A stretch of DNA of 64,000 nucleotides from CAVYXK01 sp963708245. Its GTDB lineage: Bacteria > Pseudomonadota > Alphaproteobacteria > Acetobacterales > Acetobacteraceae. Position numbers and translations under genes: made by a program. The notes beneath the pieces were generated by a model. It searched no databases. It was not told where the DNA came from and was given only the letters and a program-made list of their open reading frames with translations. Below, piece by piece: positions 1-8,899 of the stretch. Positions within the stretch are counted from its first letter, which is position 1; each line of letters opens with the position of its first letter. The DNA lies in NCBI GenBank assembly GCA_963708245.1, contig OY970201.1:7130001-7194000 (forward strand). Direction: 5' to 3'.

Positions 1-1135
1 CAACGGCGGCATAGGCTCGCGCGAGGACGTCATAGGTCTGCACATCGACCTTGCCGCCGGTGACGATCCGGTTGAGCGCTTCGATTGCTTGGTCCGGCCG
101 GTTGCGTTCGAGCAGAATACGCGCCAGCAGCTTGGCGCCGTTGAGGTCGGTCGGCTCATGGCCAACGAATTTCCGGGCCGCCTCTTCAGCCGAGCTTAAC
201 TGCCCCAGGTTCTCCTTCACCAGCGCCTGGAGGAAGTAGCCGCGCGGCATGTTGTCGAACCCCGGCGCCAGTCGCATCAGCAGCGTGTCGGCATCGGCGT
301 TCTGCCCCGCTTCGTGCTCGAGCACCGCCTTCAGGTAGAGGCCTTCGACATTGTTGGGCAGAACCGCCAGCACCGCGTCATCGTCGGCCTTCGCTTCCTT
401 GAATTTGCCCTGGGCAATCAGCAGATTGGCCCGCACCAGGCGGGCCGGCACGGCGGGAGGACTGTCCGCCACCACGGCATTAAGCAACGCCAGCGCCCCC
501 GGCACGTCCTTGCTCTGCGCCATAGTCTGCGCCTTCAGCACGCGCGCCTCGACCGATTTCGGATCGGCAGTCAGCGCGTGCTCGACCTGATCCTGGGCGG
601 CCTTGGCGTCGCCCTTGGCGAGTGCGAGCCGAGCGCCGGCGATCCAGGCCTGGACGTTCGCCGGGTTCAGCCGTTCGGCATCGGCGAACGATTTGCCCGC
701 GTCATTCGCTTCGCCAAGCGTCATCTGAGCAGCGCCGCGGTCGAAATCGATCTCGGAGTCCAGCTCCGGGTTCTTGCCGGTCGGCGTGAACTGCTTGAGC
801 AGGTCAACCGACCGATTCTGCATCAGTAGCGCCTGGCCAATCAGTGGGGTGGTCAGCACCGGATCATAGCCGCGTGCCTGCGCTTCTCTAGCCTGCTCTT
901 CGGCGGCGGCGGGATCGCCGAGCTGGAGCTGGACTTTCGCCAGCAGGAAGCGCGCTTGGGCGTTCTGCGGATCTGCGCGGACTGCGTTGCGCAGCTCGAT
1001 TTGGGCGGTCTTCAGATCGCCCTTCTGGAGGGCGTTGCGCGCGTTGGTCAAGTAATCGGCAGCATGGCCGGACAGCGGCCACAGCCCTACACTGGCTGCC
1101 ATGAGAAACGAGCCCAGGACCCGGTTCAGCGTCAC
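1..1135 (-). CDS. prsT: PrsT-like TPR protein (partial, C-terminus beyond left edge)
   Basis: The first ~378 codons of a gene that runs off the left edge. The N-terminus is a signal peptide (hydrophobic core ending GHAA near residue 26), followed by continuous TPR-type helix pairs with motifs such as NALQKGDLKTA, NAVRADPQNAQAR and ILLERNRPDQAIEAL. A periplasmic or envelope scaffold is therefore likely. This layout matches the PrsT family of the exosortase/PEP-CTERM exopolysaccharide system, though other secreted TPR proteins look similar. I chose the GTG at 1133-1135 because AGGGAG lies about 10 bases upstream and the signal peptide follows at once. No exosortase or PEP-CTERM substrate is visible here, so the pathway link rests on family resemblance and on the exopolysaccharide genes at the far right end. 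Confidence 0.7.
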   Translation of the reverse strand, partial: MTLNRVLGSFLMAASVGLWPLSGHAADYLTNARNALQKGDLKTAQIELRNAVRADPQNAQARFLLAKVQLQLGDPAAAEEQAREAQARGYDPVLTTPLIGQALLMQNRSVDLLKQFTPTGKNPELDSEIDFDRGAAQMTLGEANDAGKSFADAERLNPANVQAWIAGARLALAKGDAKAAQDQVEHALTADPKSVEARVLKAQTMAQSKDVPGALALLNAVVADSPPAVPARLVRANLLIAQGKFKEAKADDDAVLAVLPNNVEGLYLKAVLEHEAGQNADADTLLMRLAPGFDNMPRGYFLQALVKENLGQLSSAEEAARKFVGHEPTDLNGAKLLARILLERNRPDQAIEALNRIVTGGKVDVQTYDVLARAYAAV

Positions 1136-2185
1136 TTTAGTCTTACTCCCTGGTAATGCGGCAGGGGTGGGGCTGTGCAGCACAAAGACGGCTCCCGCAG
1201 GCCGCATTCCCCGGCCGCGATGGACTCTCCTCGTGTCCGCTGCGAGAACAGCGTTGGATGTTCCAATACCACGTTCCGATCCCGGCGCGCCATGGGGATC
1301 GCAGGTGCGGAGCTGACGGAATGAAAATGCCCAGCGGTTAAGTGAAAAATAACCGCCCCGGTATTGATTCCAAAGCGTCTCAGAAATCTAACAATGCGTA
1401 CCTGAATCGAACATCTCCAAGGAGCCAGACGGACCATGAGTGTTCTGACCGTGGGTAACGGCGAAGCTCTGAGCCGACAAGATCCGCGATGTCCGGCTGG
1501 CTGAGCAAGTGAAGCGGGAGCGGTGAACCTGACCGAGGTTTGGCGGGAGGATTGCGCACGACTGGGGCGATAGACCAAACTAGTTACGAGGCGGCGTATT
1601 CTATTCCCGCTTTGGAGAGCTGTCTCCGGCCCGGTCTGGTGAGCTGGTCGGCGCTCATCTGGGGGTCGAAGAAAGTCTGCCCTCGAGTTGAGCGTTATGG
1701 CCCGCCCGCGGGTCGGCCGAAGGCTGACCGGAAGGTCGCGTTGGCGGGCGGTAGCAGCACCGCCGGCTGCACCGGGTGAGGGCTGTTGAGGCTCGCCCCT
1801 CGGTCGGACGCGGGCAGATCAGGTCACGCTCGAACTCGGTGCCGAGCAAGTTGAGAATGAAGCGGTCCGGAGCTGGCACGCTGCTCTACCTGCGGGAGAC
1901 GCAGTATCGCGCCTAAGGAGCGGCTGGACTGCGGCCTCGTGGCCGGCCAAGCGTGCACGGGATGGTGACGCACCACTCACCTTGCCTTCCTCCGCTCGAC
2001 CCTTGCTCTGCCTCCTTCCGCAAATAGGGGGCCTACTGGATCGTCGCGACGGTAACGGATCAGCCGTACTGCCCGATCTTGCAGGCGGGGTGGCGCTGAC
2101 CGATAAGTGGTGGGGGGAAGTTTGGGCGCCTTATCCGAACTGCTAAATCATCATGCACTCTTAAGCAGGCAACAGGAGGCAGAGC
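1136..2185. other. Long spacer without a convincing gene
   Basis: About 1 kb with only short overlapping reading frames on both strands. None has a Shine-Dalgarno sequence, a recognisable domain or plausible composition. Fragments near 1650-1900 have vaguely transposase/recombinase-like amino-acid strings but nothing I can assign. The last 40 bases carry the ribosome binding site of the bacterioferritin gene. The first part should hold the promoter of the leftward TPR gene. Confidence 0.5.
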
Positions 2186-2668
2186 ATGAAGGGAGATGCG
2201 AAAGTCATCGAATATCTGAATGATGCACTGCGGCACGAACTGACCGCGGTCAATCAATACTGGCTACACTACCGACTGCTCGACAACTGGGGATACAAGG
2301 TCCTTGCCGGTCAGTGGCGCAGGGAATCGATCGAGGAAATGCGGCACGCCGACAGACTGATCGAGCGGATTATCTTCCTGGATGGTTTCGCCAACATGCA
2401 GACGCTGGATTCCCTGCATATCGGCCAGACGGTGAAAGACGTGGTCGAGCGTGATCTGCAGGCGGAGCTGACGGCGCGAGCGCTATACGAGCAAGCCGCG
2501 ACGCATTGCCACGCCGCCAAGGATTACGTGACGCGAATACTGTTCGAAGAGTTGCTGCGGGACGAAGAGAGCCATATCGACTTTCTGGAGACGCAACTCG
2601 ACCTGATTGGCCGACTGGGCGCTGAACTTTATGCGCAGCACCATATCGGTGGCCTCGACGAGGAGTGA
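2186..2668 (+). CDS. bfr: Bacterioferritin
   Basis: A 160-residue haem-containing ferritin that oxidises Fe(II) at a di-iron centre and stores the mineral inside a 24-subunit shell in the cytoplasm. Every ferroxidase ligand sits at the Escherichia coli numbering: E18, E51, H54, E94, E127 and H130. The haem ligand M52 is also present. The length equals the family norm (~158). The ATG follows AGGAGG with a 6-base gap. It appears monocistronic; no bacterioferritin-associated ferredoxin gene (bfd) lies next to it. No iron-response operator was recognised. Identification is essentially certain. Confidence 0.97.
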   Translation: MKGDAKVIEYLNDALRHELTAVNQYWLHYRLLDNWGYKVLAGQWRRESIEEMRHADRLIERIIFLDGFANMQTLDSLHIGQTVKDVVERDLQAELTARALYEQAATHCHAAKDYVTRILFEELLRDEESHIDFLETQLDLIGRLGAELYAQHHIGGLDEE

Positions 2669-2803
2669 TCGGCACGTAGCCGTTGGACTGCCAACGGAGG
2701 CTGGCGAGTGTGTCGACGGCTGGAAGCAAGAGGGGCCGTGCGGGCCTCAGCGGCTCCGGTTTTGCGTGAGCCTTCTTCGTCTCACGCGCAACTGTTGGTG
2801 TAG

Positions 2804-3352
2804 CTAGATGGGTTTGGCCGCGCTGCGTTGCCAGATGCCTTGCATGAGTTCGTTGCTCGGCAGCGTCTTGTCCATGGCCTTGCGCGCCGTTTGTGCTCCG
2901 GCAATTGGCAGGCCCTTTGGGTCGAGCTTGCCGATCTGCATGAGGACCGACGCTTGATCCCAGTAGATGTGCTCGTGCACCAGCTTGTCTCCCTGGAACT
3001 GCACGACAGCCACGGTGGGGACGCTCACCTTGCGCCCGGTCGGTGGGATGCCGGGCAACATCCAGTCGATCTCCGTCGTGTGGGTGAAATGTACGACGAA
3101 CTCGTCGACGAGGCGGTCGACACCGATCGTGCGACTGATCGGGGTGAGCCGGAAATCCGGAGGATTCACACCGATGAAGTGGTATTTGTAAAAGCGCTTG
3201 AGTTCGTCGTGCCCCACGCCGCCAGTCATGGTGGGGATGTGATTGACGTAAGGCTCGGCCACCATCGTGGCCATGGTTGCGTCGACGTCTCGGGTTTCGA
3301 ATTCGTAGCGGCAATGCGCTTCCCAGAGGGCCGCGAGGTCACGGTCGGTCAT
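2804..3352 (-). CDS. SnoaL-like (NTF2-fold) protein
   Basis: A 182-residue cytoplasmic protein of the SnoaL/ester-cyclase-like branch of the NTF2 fold. It shows the family pattern: an N-terminal helix with YEFETRDVDATMATM, then VNHIPTMTGG, an aromatic FYKYHFIG segment, repeated VDRLVDEFVVHFTHT and VAVVQFQGDKLVHEHIYWDQ strands, and a C-terminal helix. Such proteins isomerise or hydrolyse small polar or polyketide-like substrates, and many have no known substrate. It is divergently placed to nothing obvious and convergent with bfr. Substrate cannot be inferred. Confidence 0.75.
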   Translation of the reverse strand: MTDRDLAALWEAHCRYEFETRDVDATMATMVAEPYVNHIPTMTGGVGHDELKRFYKYHFIGVNPPDFRLTPISRTIGVDRLVDEFVVHFTHTTEIDWMLPGIPPTGRKVSVPTVAVVQFQGDKLVHEHIYWDQASVLMQIGKLDPKGLPIAGAQTARKAMDKTLPSNELMQGIWQRSAAKPI

Positions 3353-3737
3353 TGATTTGCCTCCTCGGCGTTGTAAAGGAAAGGACTAACGCCCGCGGAC
3401 GATTGCCGCAATCGGGCGCGTGGCCGCGGACCTCGTGCGTCCGGATTCCACAGCACGGAGTCGCCCCGAAGTAGGAATTGGTCCGATTCCACGCCTCCCG
3501 ATTCTGAGACGCCTGGCTCCGAGGCTGTTAGTCTTCTCGGTGAGCGGCACCAGCGTTGGGGCCGAGCCGACGCGGCTGCGCCATCTGCTGCGAGGCAGTT
3601 GGGCATCCGGTTCATGCCTCACGCAATTCCGATAATTGTAGAAACCACTAACCCCCTCCTGCAAGGGGAGGGGGAACGTTGCGGGGCGCGCGCGGTGCGT
3701 GTTATGCGCGTCGACCGCTGGTCGGAGGGAAAGCCTT
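3353..3737. other. Spacer with a REP-like palindrome
   Basis: This stretch has no supportable gene. It holds the presumed promoter of the leftward SnoaL-like gene, a GC-rich REP-type hairpin at 3652-3674, and the GGAGGGA ribosome binding site (3724-3730) of the small lipoprotein. Confidence 0.5.
3652..3674. repeat. REP-like hairpin, CCCTCC-GCAA-GGGAGGG family
   Basis: C-rich arm, GCAA loop, G-rich arm. The same core recurs at 17170-17190 and 42341-42359, with a variant at 56875-56910. This marks a dispersed palindromic repeat family. Confidence 0.6.
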
Positions 3738-3890
3738 ATGCGCCTGCTCGTCCTGCTGATCCCGCTCGCGCTCGGGGGCTGTCTGAGCTTCAGCAGCAGT
3801 AACCCGCAGCCAGCGCCACCGCCCACGGTCGTGGTGCAGCCGAGCGCGCCCACCACGTGCCCGAACGGATCAGTGCCGCCCTGCCAATGA
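3738..3890 (+). CDS. Small lipoprotein
   Basis: A 50-residue ORF starting MRLLVLLIPLALGGC, a textbook lipoprotein signal with the lipobox LGGC at residues 12-15. The lipidated Cys is followed by a Ser/Pro-rich tail ending NGSVPPCQ. GGAGGGA lies 7 bases before the ATG. The mature peptide is only about 36 residues and has no known domain. Function is unknown; similar tiny lipoproteins are common in alphaproteobacteria. It converges with the DUF2459 gene. An in-frame upstream ATG at 3699 is rejected because it would bury the signal sequence. Confidence 0.6.
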   Translation: MRLLVLLIPLALGGCLSFSSSNPQPAPPPTVVVQPSAPTTCPNGSVPPCQ

Positions 3891-3911
3891 CCTGGTGGAT
3901 GCCGCCCGAGG

Positions 3912-4634
3912 TCAGTCGCCGGATGCCGACTGCAATCGTTGTGAAAGAGGCCTGACCTGGTCCATCACCTGGCGGGCGAAGAGCACGCCGCCGTCGCCGA
4001 TCGACAGGCCGGCTGTTCGCAGCGCTGTAGCAGTCCAGGTGTTGCAGGTATAGGCGGCGTCGTAGGTGGCCGGAGAGGAGTGGTACAGACTGCCCGGATA
4101 GGGGCCGTACCCCAGACTGAGCGGCCGTCCATTTCGATCTTTCGCCAGATCGTGCCAGATGAACGCTGCCAGGCGAACGACCCCGGCCGAGGATAGCGAC
4201 AGCCGGACCACGTGCGTGGCACCGAACGCGGCCGAGGGCGGCACCCGCAACGCGGTCACCAGTATCAGCGCCGGCCCTGGAAAGAGGGCGACGAGCATAT
4301 CCGGCAGCATCCTGCGCCGCGACAGGAGGTAGGCGCGGTCGCCGAAGCTGAACACGAGATAGCTCGCTCCGGGAAAGTCCTGCGCGACCGGCAGTAGCGG
4401 CGGGCGAAGGTCCGTCGCGGCAAGGCCGAGATCGGTGTGCCAGCCGTTGTCGATCACCCAGACGGTCGCTACTGCGGGCCCCGGCGGCGGTACCGGCGCG
4501 GTGCTGCAACCGGCGAGTGCGGCGGCCGTCAGGCAGAGCCGGACCAGCCTTGCAAAAGCCGCGCGCCGCCTTAGCCTTCGGCGGCATCCCTGCCCGGCGC
4601 AGCGCGCCGCAGCAACAACAAGGAGGCGGATCAT
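3912..4634 (-). CDS. DUF2459 family lipoprotein
   Basis: Carries the DUF2459 core: VIDNGWHTDLGL, FSFGDRAYL, LYHSSPATYDAAYTCNTWTATALRTAGL and a terminal Gly-rich stretch. A lipobox-like LAGC follows a hydrophobic segment, so the protein is probably anchored to the outer or inner membrane. The family function is not established; its conserved His and Cys/Asn residues suggest a papain-like hydrolase, which is inference. The start is uncertain. The ATG at 4632-4634 used here overlaps the start of the divergent binding-protein gene by two bases. An internal non-ATG start closer to the lipobox would give a cleaner signal peptide. Confidence 0.7.
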   Translation of the reverse strand: MIRLLVVAAARCAGQGCRRRLRRRAAFARLVRLCLTAAALAGCSTAPVPPPGPAVATVWVIDNGWHTDLGLAATDLRPPLLPVAQDFPGASYLVFSFGDRAYLLSRRRMLPDMLVALFPGPALILVTALRVPPSAAFGATHVVRLSLSSAGVVRLAAFIWHDLAKDRNGRPLSLGYGPYPGSLYHSSPATYDAAYTCNTWTATALRTAGLSIGDGGVLFARQVMDQVRPLSQRLQSASGD

Positions 4635-5478
4635 GAACATGGGGCGTCTGTTGCCCGCACTGGCGATCGTCGCAACTCTTGCTGCGCCGGCGGCGCAAGC
4701 GAAGGACTGGACAAAGGTCGTGATCGCCACGGAGGGCGCCTACATGCCCTATAACGGGCACTCGCCGGACGGCAAGCTGATCGGGTTCGAGATTGACCTC
4801 GGCAACAATCTCTGCGCGCGGCTGAAGATCACCTGCCAATGGGTGGCGCAGGACTGGGACGGCATCATTCCGGGCCTCAACGCGGGCAAGTACGATGCCA
4901 TCATGGACGGCATGAGCGTCACCGCGAAACGCGAGCAGGTGATCGCCTTCTCGCGGCCGTATACGCAATCGCCGACCACGTTTGCGGTCGAGAAGGACGG
5001 ACCGTTAGCCAACATGCCGGATACCGGCGTGCGCGTCTCGCTCAACGACGAGGCGGGGACCGATGCGATGATCAAGGCGCTGACACCGGCGCTGAAGGGC
5101 AAGATCGTCGGCGTGCAGGTCGCCACGATCCAGGACGATCTGCTGAACACGTATTTCAAGTCGATCGTCACCATCCGCACGTACAAGACGACGGAGGAGC
5201 ATGATCTCGACCTGGAGGCAGGGCGAGTCGATGCGGTGCTGGCCTCGACGTCTTATTTCGTTTCGACGTTGGCGAGACCGGGCGGCGATAAGCTCAAGCT
5301 TGCCGGGCCGCTGATCACCGGCGGACTGCTTGGGAAGGGGACCGGCATCGGCTTCCGCAAGAGCGATCCCGAGCTGAGGGCGATGTTCGACAAGGCGCTG
5401 GGCGAGGCTTTGGCCGACGGCACGGTGAAGAAGCTCTCGCTGCAGTGGTTCAAGACCGATATCAGCCCGCAGTCGTAG
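4633..5478 (+). CDS. Polar amino-acid ABC transporter, periplasmic binding protein
   Basis: A 281-residue family-3 solute-binding protein (HisJ/ArgT type) that captures a cationic or polar amino acid in the periplasm. Signal peptide MNMGRLLPALAIVATLAAPAAQA, then the diagnostic blocks GFEIDLGNNLCARL, WDGIIPGLNAGKYDAI, MSVTAKREQVIAFSRPY and the C-terminal GTVKKLSLQWF. The ATG at 4633 has AAGGAGG 7 bases upstream. It is followed by the two permeases and the ATPase, so the importer is complete. Ligand specificity cannot be read reliably, but lysine/arginine/ornithine or histidine is likely from the subfamily. Confidence 0.9.
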   Translation: MNMGRLLPALAIVATLAAPAAQAKDWTKVVIATEGAYMPYNGHSPDGKLIGFEIDLGNNLCARLKITCQWVAQDWDGIIPGLNAGKYDAIMDGMSVTAKREQVIAFSRPYTQSPTTFAVEKDGPLANMPDTGVRVSLNDEAGTDAMIKALTPALKGKIVGVQVATIQDDLLNTYFKSIVTIRTYKTTEEHDLDLEAGRVDAVLASTSYFVSTLARPGGDKLKLAGPLITGGLLGKGTGIGFRKSDPELRAMFDKALGEALADGTVKKLSLQWFKTDISPQS

Positions 5479-5530
5479 CGTGAGTTCGTGATGGCCGGAA
5501 ATGCCGGGCGGTGGGCGAGACCCTCACCCG

Positions 5531-5571
5531 GTTCGCTTCGCGAACCGACCTCTCCCGCAGAGCGGGAGAGG
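5531..5571. repeat. Two tandem perfect hairpins covering a ribosome binding site
   Basis: Hairpin 1 is 5531-5545 (GTTCGC-TTC-GCGAAC). Hairpin 2 is 5549-5571, a perfect 10-bp stem around an AGA loop. The right arm of hairpin 2 contains GGGAGAGG, which is the only Shine-Dalgarno sequence for the permease ATG at 5578. Confidence 0.75.
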
Positions 5572-5577
5572 TGTTAA

Positions 5578-6306
5578 ATGGCGGCATATCTGCGGCTGAT
5601 CGGCTTCGGACCGACGGGATGGGGCGATCAGCTTCTGCTGGCCGCGCTGATGACGCTGTCGGTCTCGGCCGCGGCTTATGTCGCCGGGCTGGTATTGGGC
5701 ACGCTCGGCGCTTGGGGGAAACTATCGGGTTCTGTCGCCGGCCGTCGCGTGGCCGAGTTCTATACGACGGTGGTACGCGGCATTCCTGAACTGCTGGTGA
5801 TCTACCTGTTCTATTTCGGTGGTAGCCAAGGGCTGACCGCGCTCGCCCGGTTGCTGGGGCAGAGCGGGTTCTGGGGCCTGAATGCCTTCATGGTCGGCAC
5901 GCTGGCCGTCGGCATCGTGTCCGGCGCGTATCAGACCGAGGTGCTGCGCGGTGCCTATCTGGCGGTGCCGGCAGGCGAGATCGAAGCAGCGCGTGCCGTG
6001 GGGATGGGCCGGATGCTGATGCTGCGGCGTATTCTCTTCCCGCGCGTGCTGCGCTTCGCGCTGCCGGGGATGGGCAATGTGTGGCAGCAGGTGCTGAAGG
6101 AATCGGCGCTGATCTCAGTCACCGGGCTGGCCGAGATCTTGCGGGAGATCCATATCGGCGCGGGATCGACGGATCGGCCGTTCGATTTCTATATCACCGG
6201 ATTCTTGCTCTATCTGCTGCTGACCACGTTCTCGGGGTTCGTGTTTCGCGGTGCCGAGGGATGGTCGCTCAAGGGCGAGCGCCGCCTGGCCGGGGCGCGA
6301 GCCTGA
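5578..6306 (+). CDS. Amino-acid ABC transporter permease (HisQ type)
   Basis: A 242-residue inner-membrane permease with about five hydrophobic spans and the EAA loop of the HisMQ family (GEIEAARAVGMGRMLMLRRILFP) that docks the ATPase. It also has the family's RGIPELLVIYLFYFG segment after the second span. The ATG lies 6 bases after GGGAGAGG, inside a hairpin arm. It is spaced 100 bases from the binding-protein gene by that hairpin pair and only 3 bases from the next permease, so the two permeases are translationally linked. Confidence 0.9.
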   Translation: MAAYLRLIGFGPTGWGDQLLLAALMTLSVSAAAYVAGLVLGTLGAWGKLSGSVAGRRVAEFYTTVVRGIPELLVIYLFYFGGSQGLTALARLLGQSGFWGLNAFMVGTLAVGIVSGAYQTEVLRGAYLAVPAGEIEAARAVGMGRMLMLRRILFPRVLRFALPGMGNVWQQVLKESALISVTGLAEILREIHIGAGSTDRPFDFYITGFLLYLLLTTFSGFVFRGAEGWSLKGERRLAGARA

Positions 6307-6309
6307 GCG

Positions 6310-6995
6310 ATGCATCCGCTGTTCCTTGCCGATACGATGGTGAAGCTGCTGGCCGGCGTGCCGCTGACGCTGGAGCTGACTTTCATCTCGGTCGGGCTGG
6401 GCGCGGCGCTGGCGGTGCTGCTCGCGGTGCTGCGTGCCTCGGTGGTGGTCGGTGCCTGGCTGGTGCGGTTCTACGTGTTCGCGCTGCGCGGCACGCCGCT
6501 GTTGTTGCAGATCTTCCTGATCTATTACGGGCTCGGTCAGTTCGCCTGGATTCGCGAGAGCGTGTTGTGGCCTTTCCTGCGCCAGCCGTTCTGGTGCGCG
6601 ATCCTGGCGCTGACCTTGAACACCGCGGCCTATGGCTCGGAGATCATCCGCGGCGGGCTGCAATCGGTGCCGCTGGGGGCGATCGAGGCCGCGCGCGTGT
6701 CGGGTATGTCAGGGCTGCTGCTGTACCGGCGCATCATCCTGCCGCTGGCGATCCGCCAGGCGCTGCCTGCTTACGGGAACGAGCTTGTTGCGATGGTGAA
6801 GGCGACTTCGCTCGCTAGCATCGTCACGCTGATGGAGATCAGCGGCATTGCGTATGCGATCATCTCGGAGACCTATCGTGCGCTGGAAGTGTTCATCTGC
6901 GCCGGGGCGCTCTATCTGCTGATCAATTTCCTTCTCAGTCGCGGGGTGGCCGCGCTGGAGGGGCGGCTGACCCCGCATCTGCGTCGCGCCGGCGC

Positions 6996-6999
<4 letters not shown>
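6310..6999 (+). CDS. Amino-acid ABC transporter permease (HisM type)
   Basis: A 229-residue inner-membrane partner of the preceding permease. RGTPLLLQIFLIYYG and the EAA loop GAIEAARVSGMSGLLLYRRIILP mark the HisM branch, and the ATPase-contact helix ALPAYGNELVAMVKATSLAS is intact. The stop overlaps the start of the ATPase gene by four bases (ATGA), implying coupled translation and a fixed permease-ATPase ratio. Confidence 0.9.
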
Positions 7000-7763
<764 letters not shown>

Positions 7764-7823
7764 CGCCGTGCCGAGGCTATCGTTCTCAGCCAGCGAGAAC
7801 TCTCACGAGAGGGAGTCATATCC

Positions 7824-8407
7824 ATGAGCGAAAGAGCAGCTCTACTCTCCGCGATCCAGCGGGACCGCGACGAGATCATCGACTTCTTCCGAGGCCTCGT
7901 GCGGATCAAGACCCCGAACCCGCCTGGCGATACGCGAGAAGCGGCCGCTTACATCGGTAAATTCCTGAGCGCCCAGGGCCTTGATTTCCGGACCGTGGCC
8001 CCGAAGGAGGAATATCCCAGCCTGATCGCTAGCTTCGATGCCTCGCAACCGGGACGTCACCTTGTGCTCAACGGTCATATCGACGTGTTTCCCGTCGATC
8101 CGATCGGCTGGACGCAGGACCCTTGGGGAGGCGATCTGGTCGATGGCAAGATTTACGGGCGCGGCGCGTGCGACATGAAGGCGGGAACCAGCGCCTCGAT
8201 CTTCACGTACCGTTATCTGCATCGCATCCGCGACAAGCTGAAGGGCAAGCTGACGCTTACTTGTGTCTCCGACGAAGAGACGTTCGGTCCATGGGGCGCG
8301 CGTTACCTGATCGAGCACTGCCCAGAGGTGTATGGCGACTGCCTGCTGAATGGCGAGCCGAGCGGAACCAACACCATCCGTTTCGGCGAGAAAGGTCCGC
8401 TTTGGAT
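7824..8407 (+). CDS. M20 peptidase/deacylase, 5' exon (interrupted by group II intron)
   Basis: The first 194 codons plus two bases of an M20 (ArgE/DapE/CPG2) metallohydrolase, a cytoplasmic enzyme that cleaves an amide bond with two metal ions. Metal-site motifs are intact: NGHIDVFPV, GRGACDMKAG and SDEETFG. The ATG has GAGGGAG about 8 bases upstream. At 8408 the coding frame runs into the intron 5' consensus GTGCG, and the ORF that continues to 8573 encodes intron RNA, not protein. Joining to 10391 restores frame and produces the family sequence LWIAFTVTTRSAHGAYTH. The two exons then encode about 412 residues, the usual length. Its position after an amino-acid importer suggests that it deacylates an imported amino-acid derivative. 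Confidence 0.88.
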
Positions 8408-8899
8408 GTGCGCCGTGAAAGGCGGCGCTTTCCAGTGGGTGCAAGTCCCACCCGGCAACGCTCCAGCCGGAAGCAACCGGAGCAGTCATGGAGGTGACGA
8501 AATGGCTGAAGCCTTCGGTCTAGCGGGTCACGAATTGGTGGCCGCGCGAGTGTGCAGGCCGCAACGCGAGTGAACGCCGAGCAAGCCTCGAAAAGGACGA
8601 TGCGCAGGCCGACCCGACGACCCTTTCGGGGAAGGCTGACACGGCTGGGTGGGATGAGCGAAGAGTACGCCCAGCCGCTGCACCGGGGTAGTGGCGGCAG
8701 CATGTACACAAGGAAAGCGCACGCAACACGGGAAGCCCCAGGGCGCGGTCAGGGATGATCAACCGGACGCCCGCGAGGGACAGGCCGGGCGCCGTGGGGT
8801 GGCGGAGAGGTTCGTAGTACCGCGGAAGCCGGGTAACGCCGGTGGAGGGAAGGGACCTCAGTTCAAGACAGACGCAGGACGTAGTGAGGGACCTGGAGA

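Noticed and set aside
1655..1879. Possible transposase or recombinase fragment in the 1-2 kb spacer
   Set aside because: Resemblance rests on a few short Arg/Pro-rich strings; no catalytic motif, repeats or target duplication could be found.
8123..8497. Alternative ORF within the M20 5' exon and intron
   Set aside because: Out-of-frame shadow of the M20 gene with no domain.
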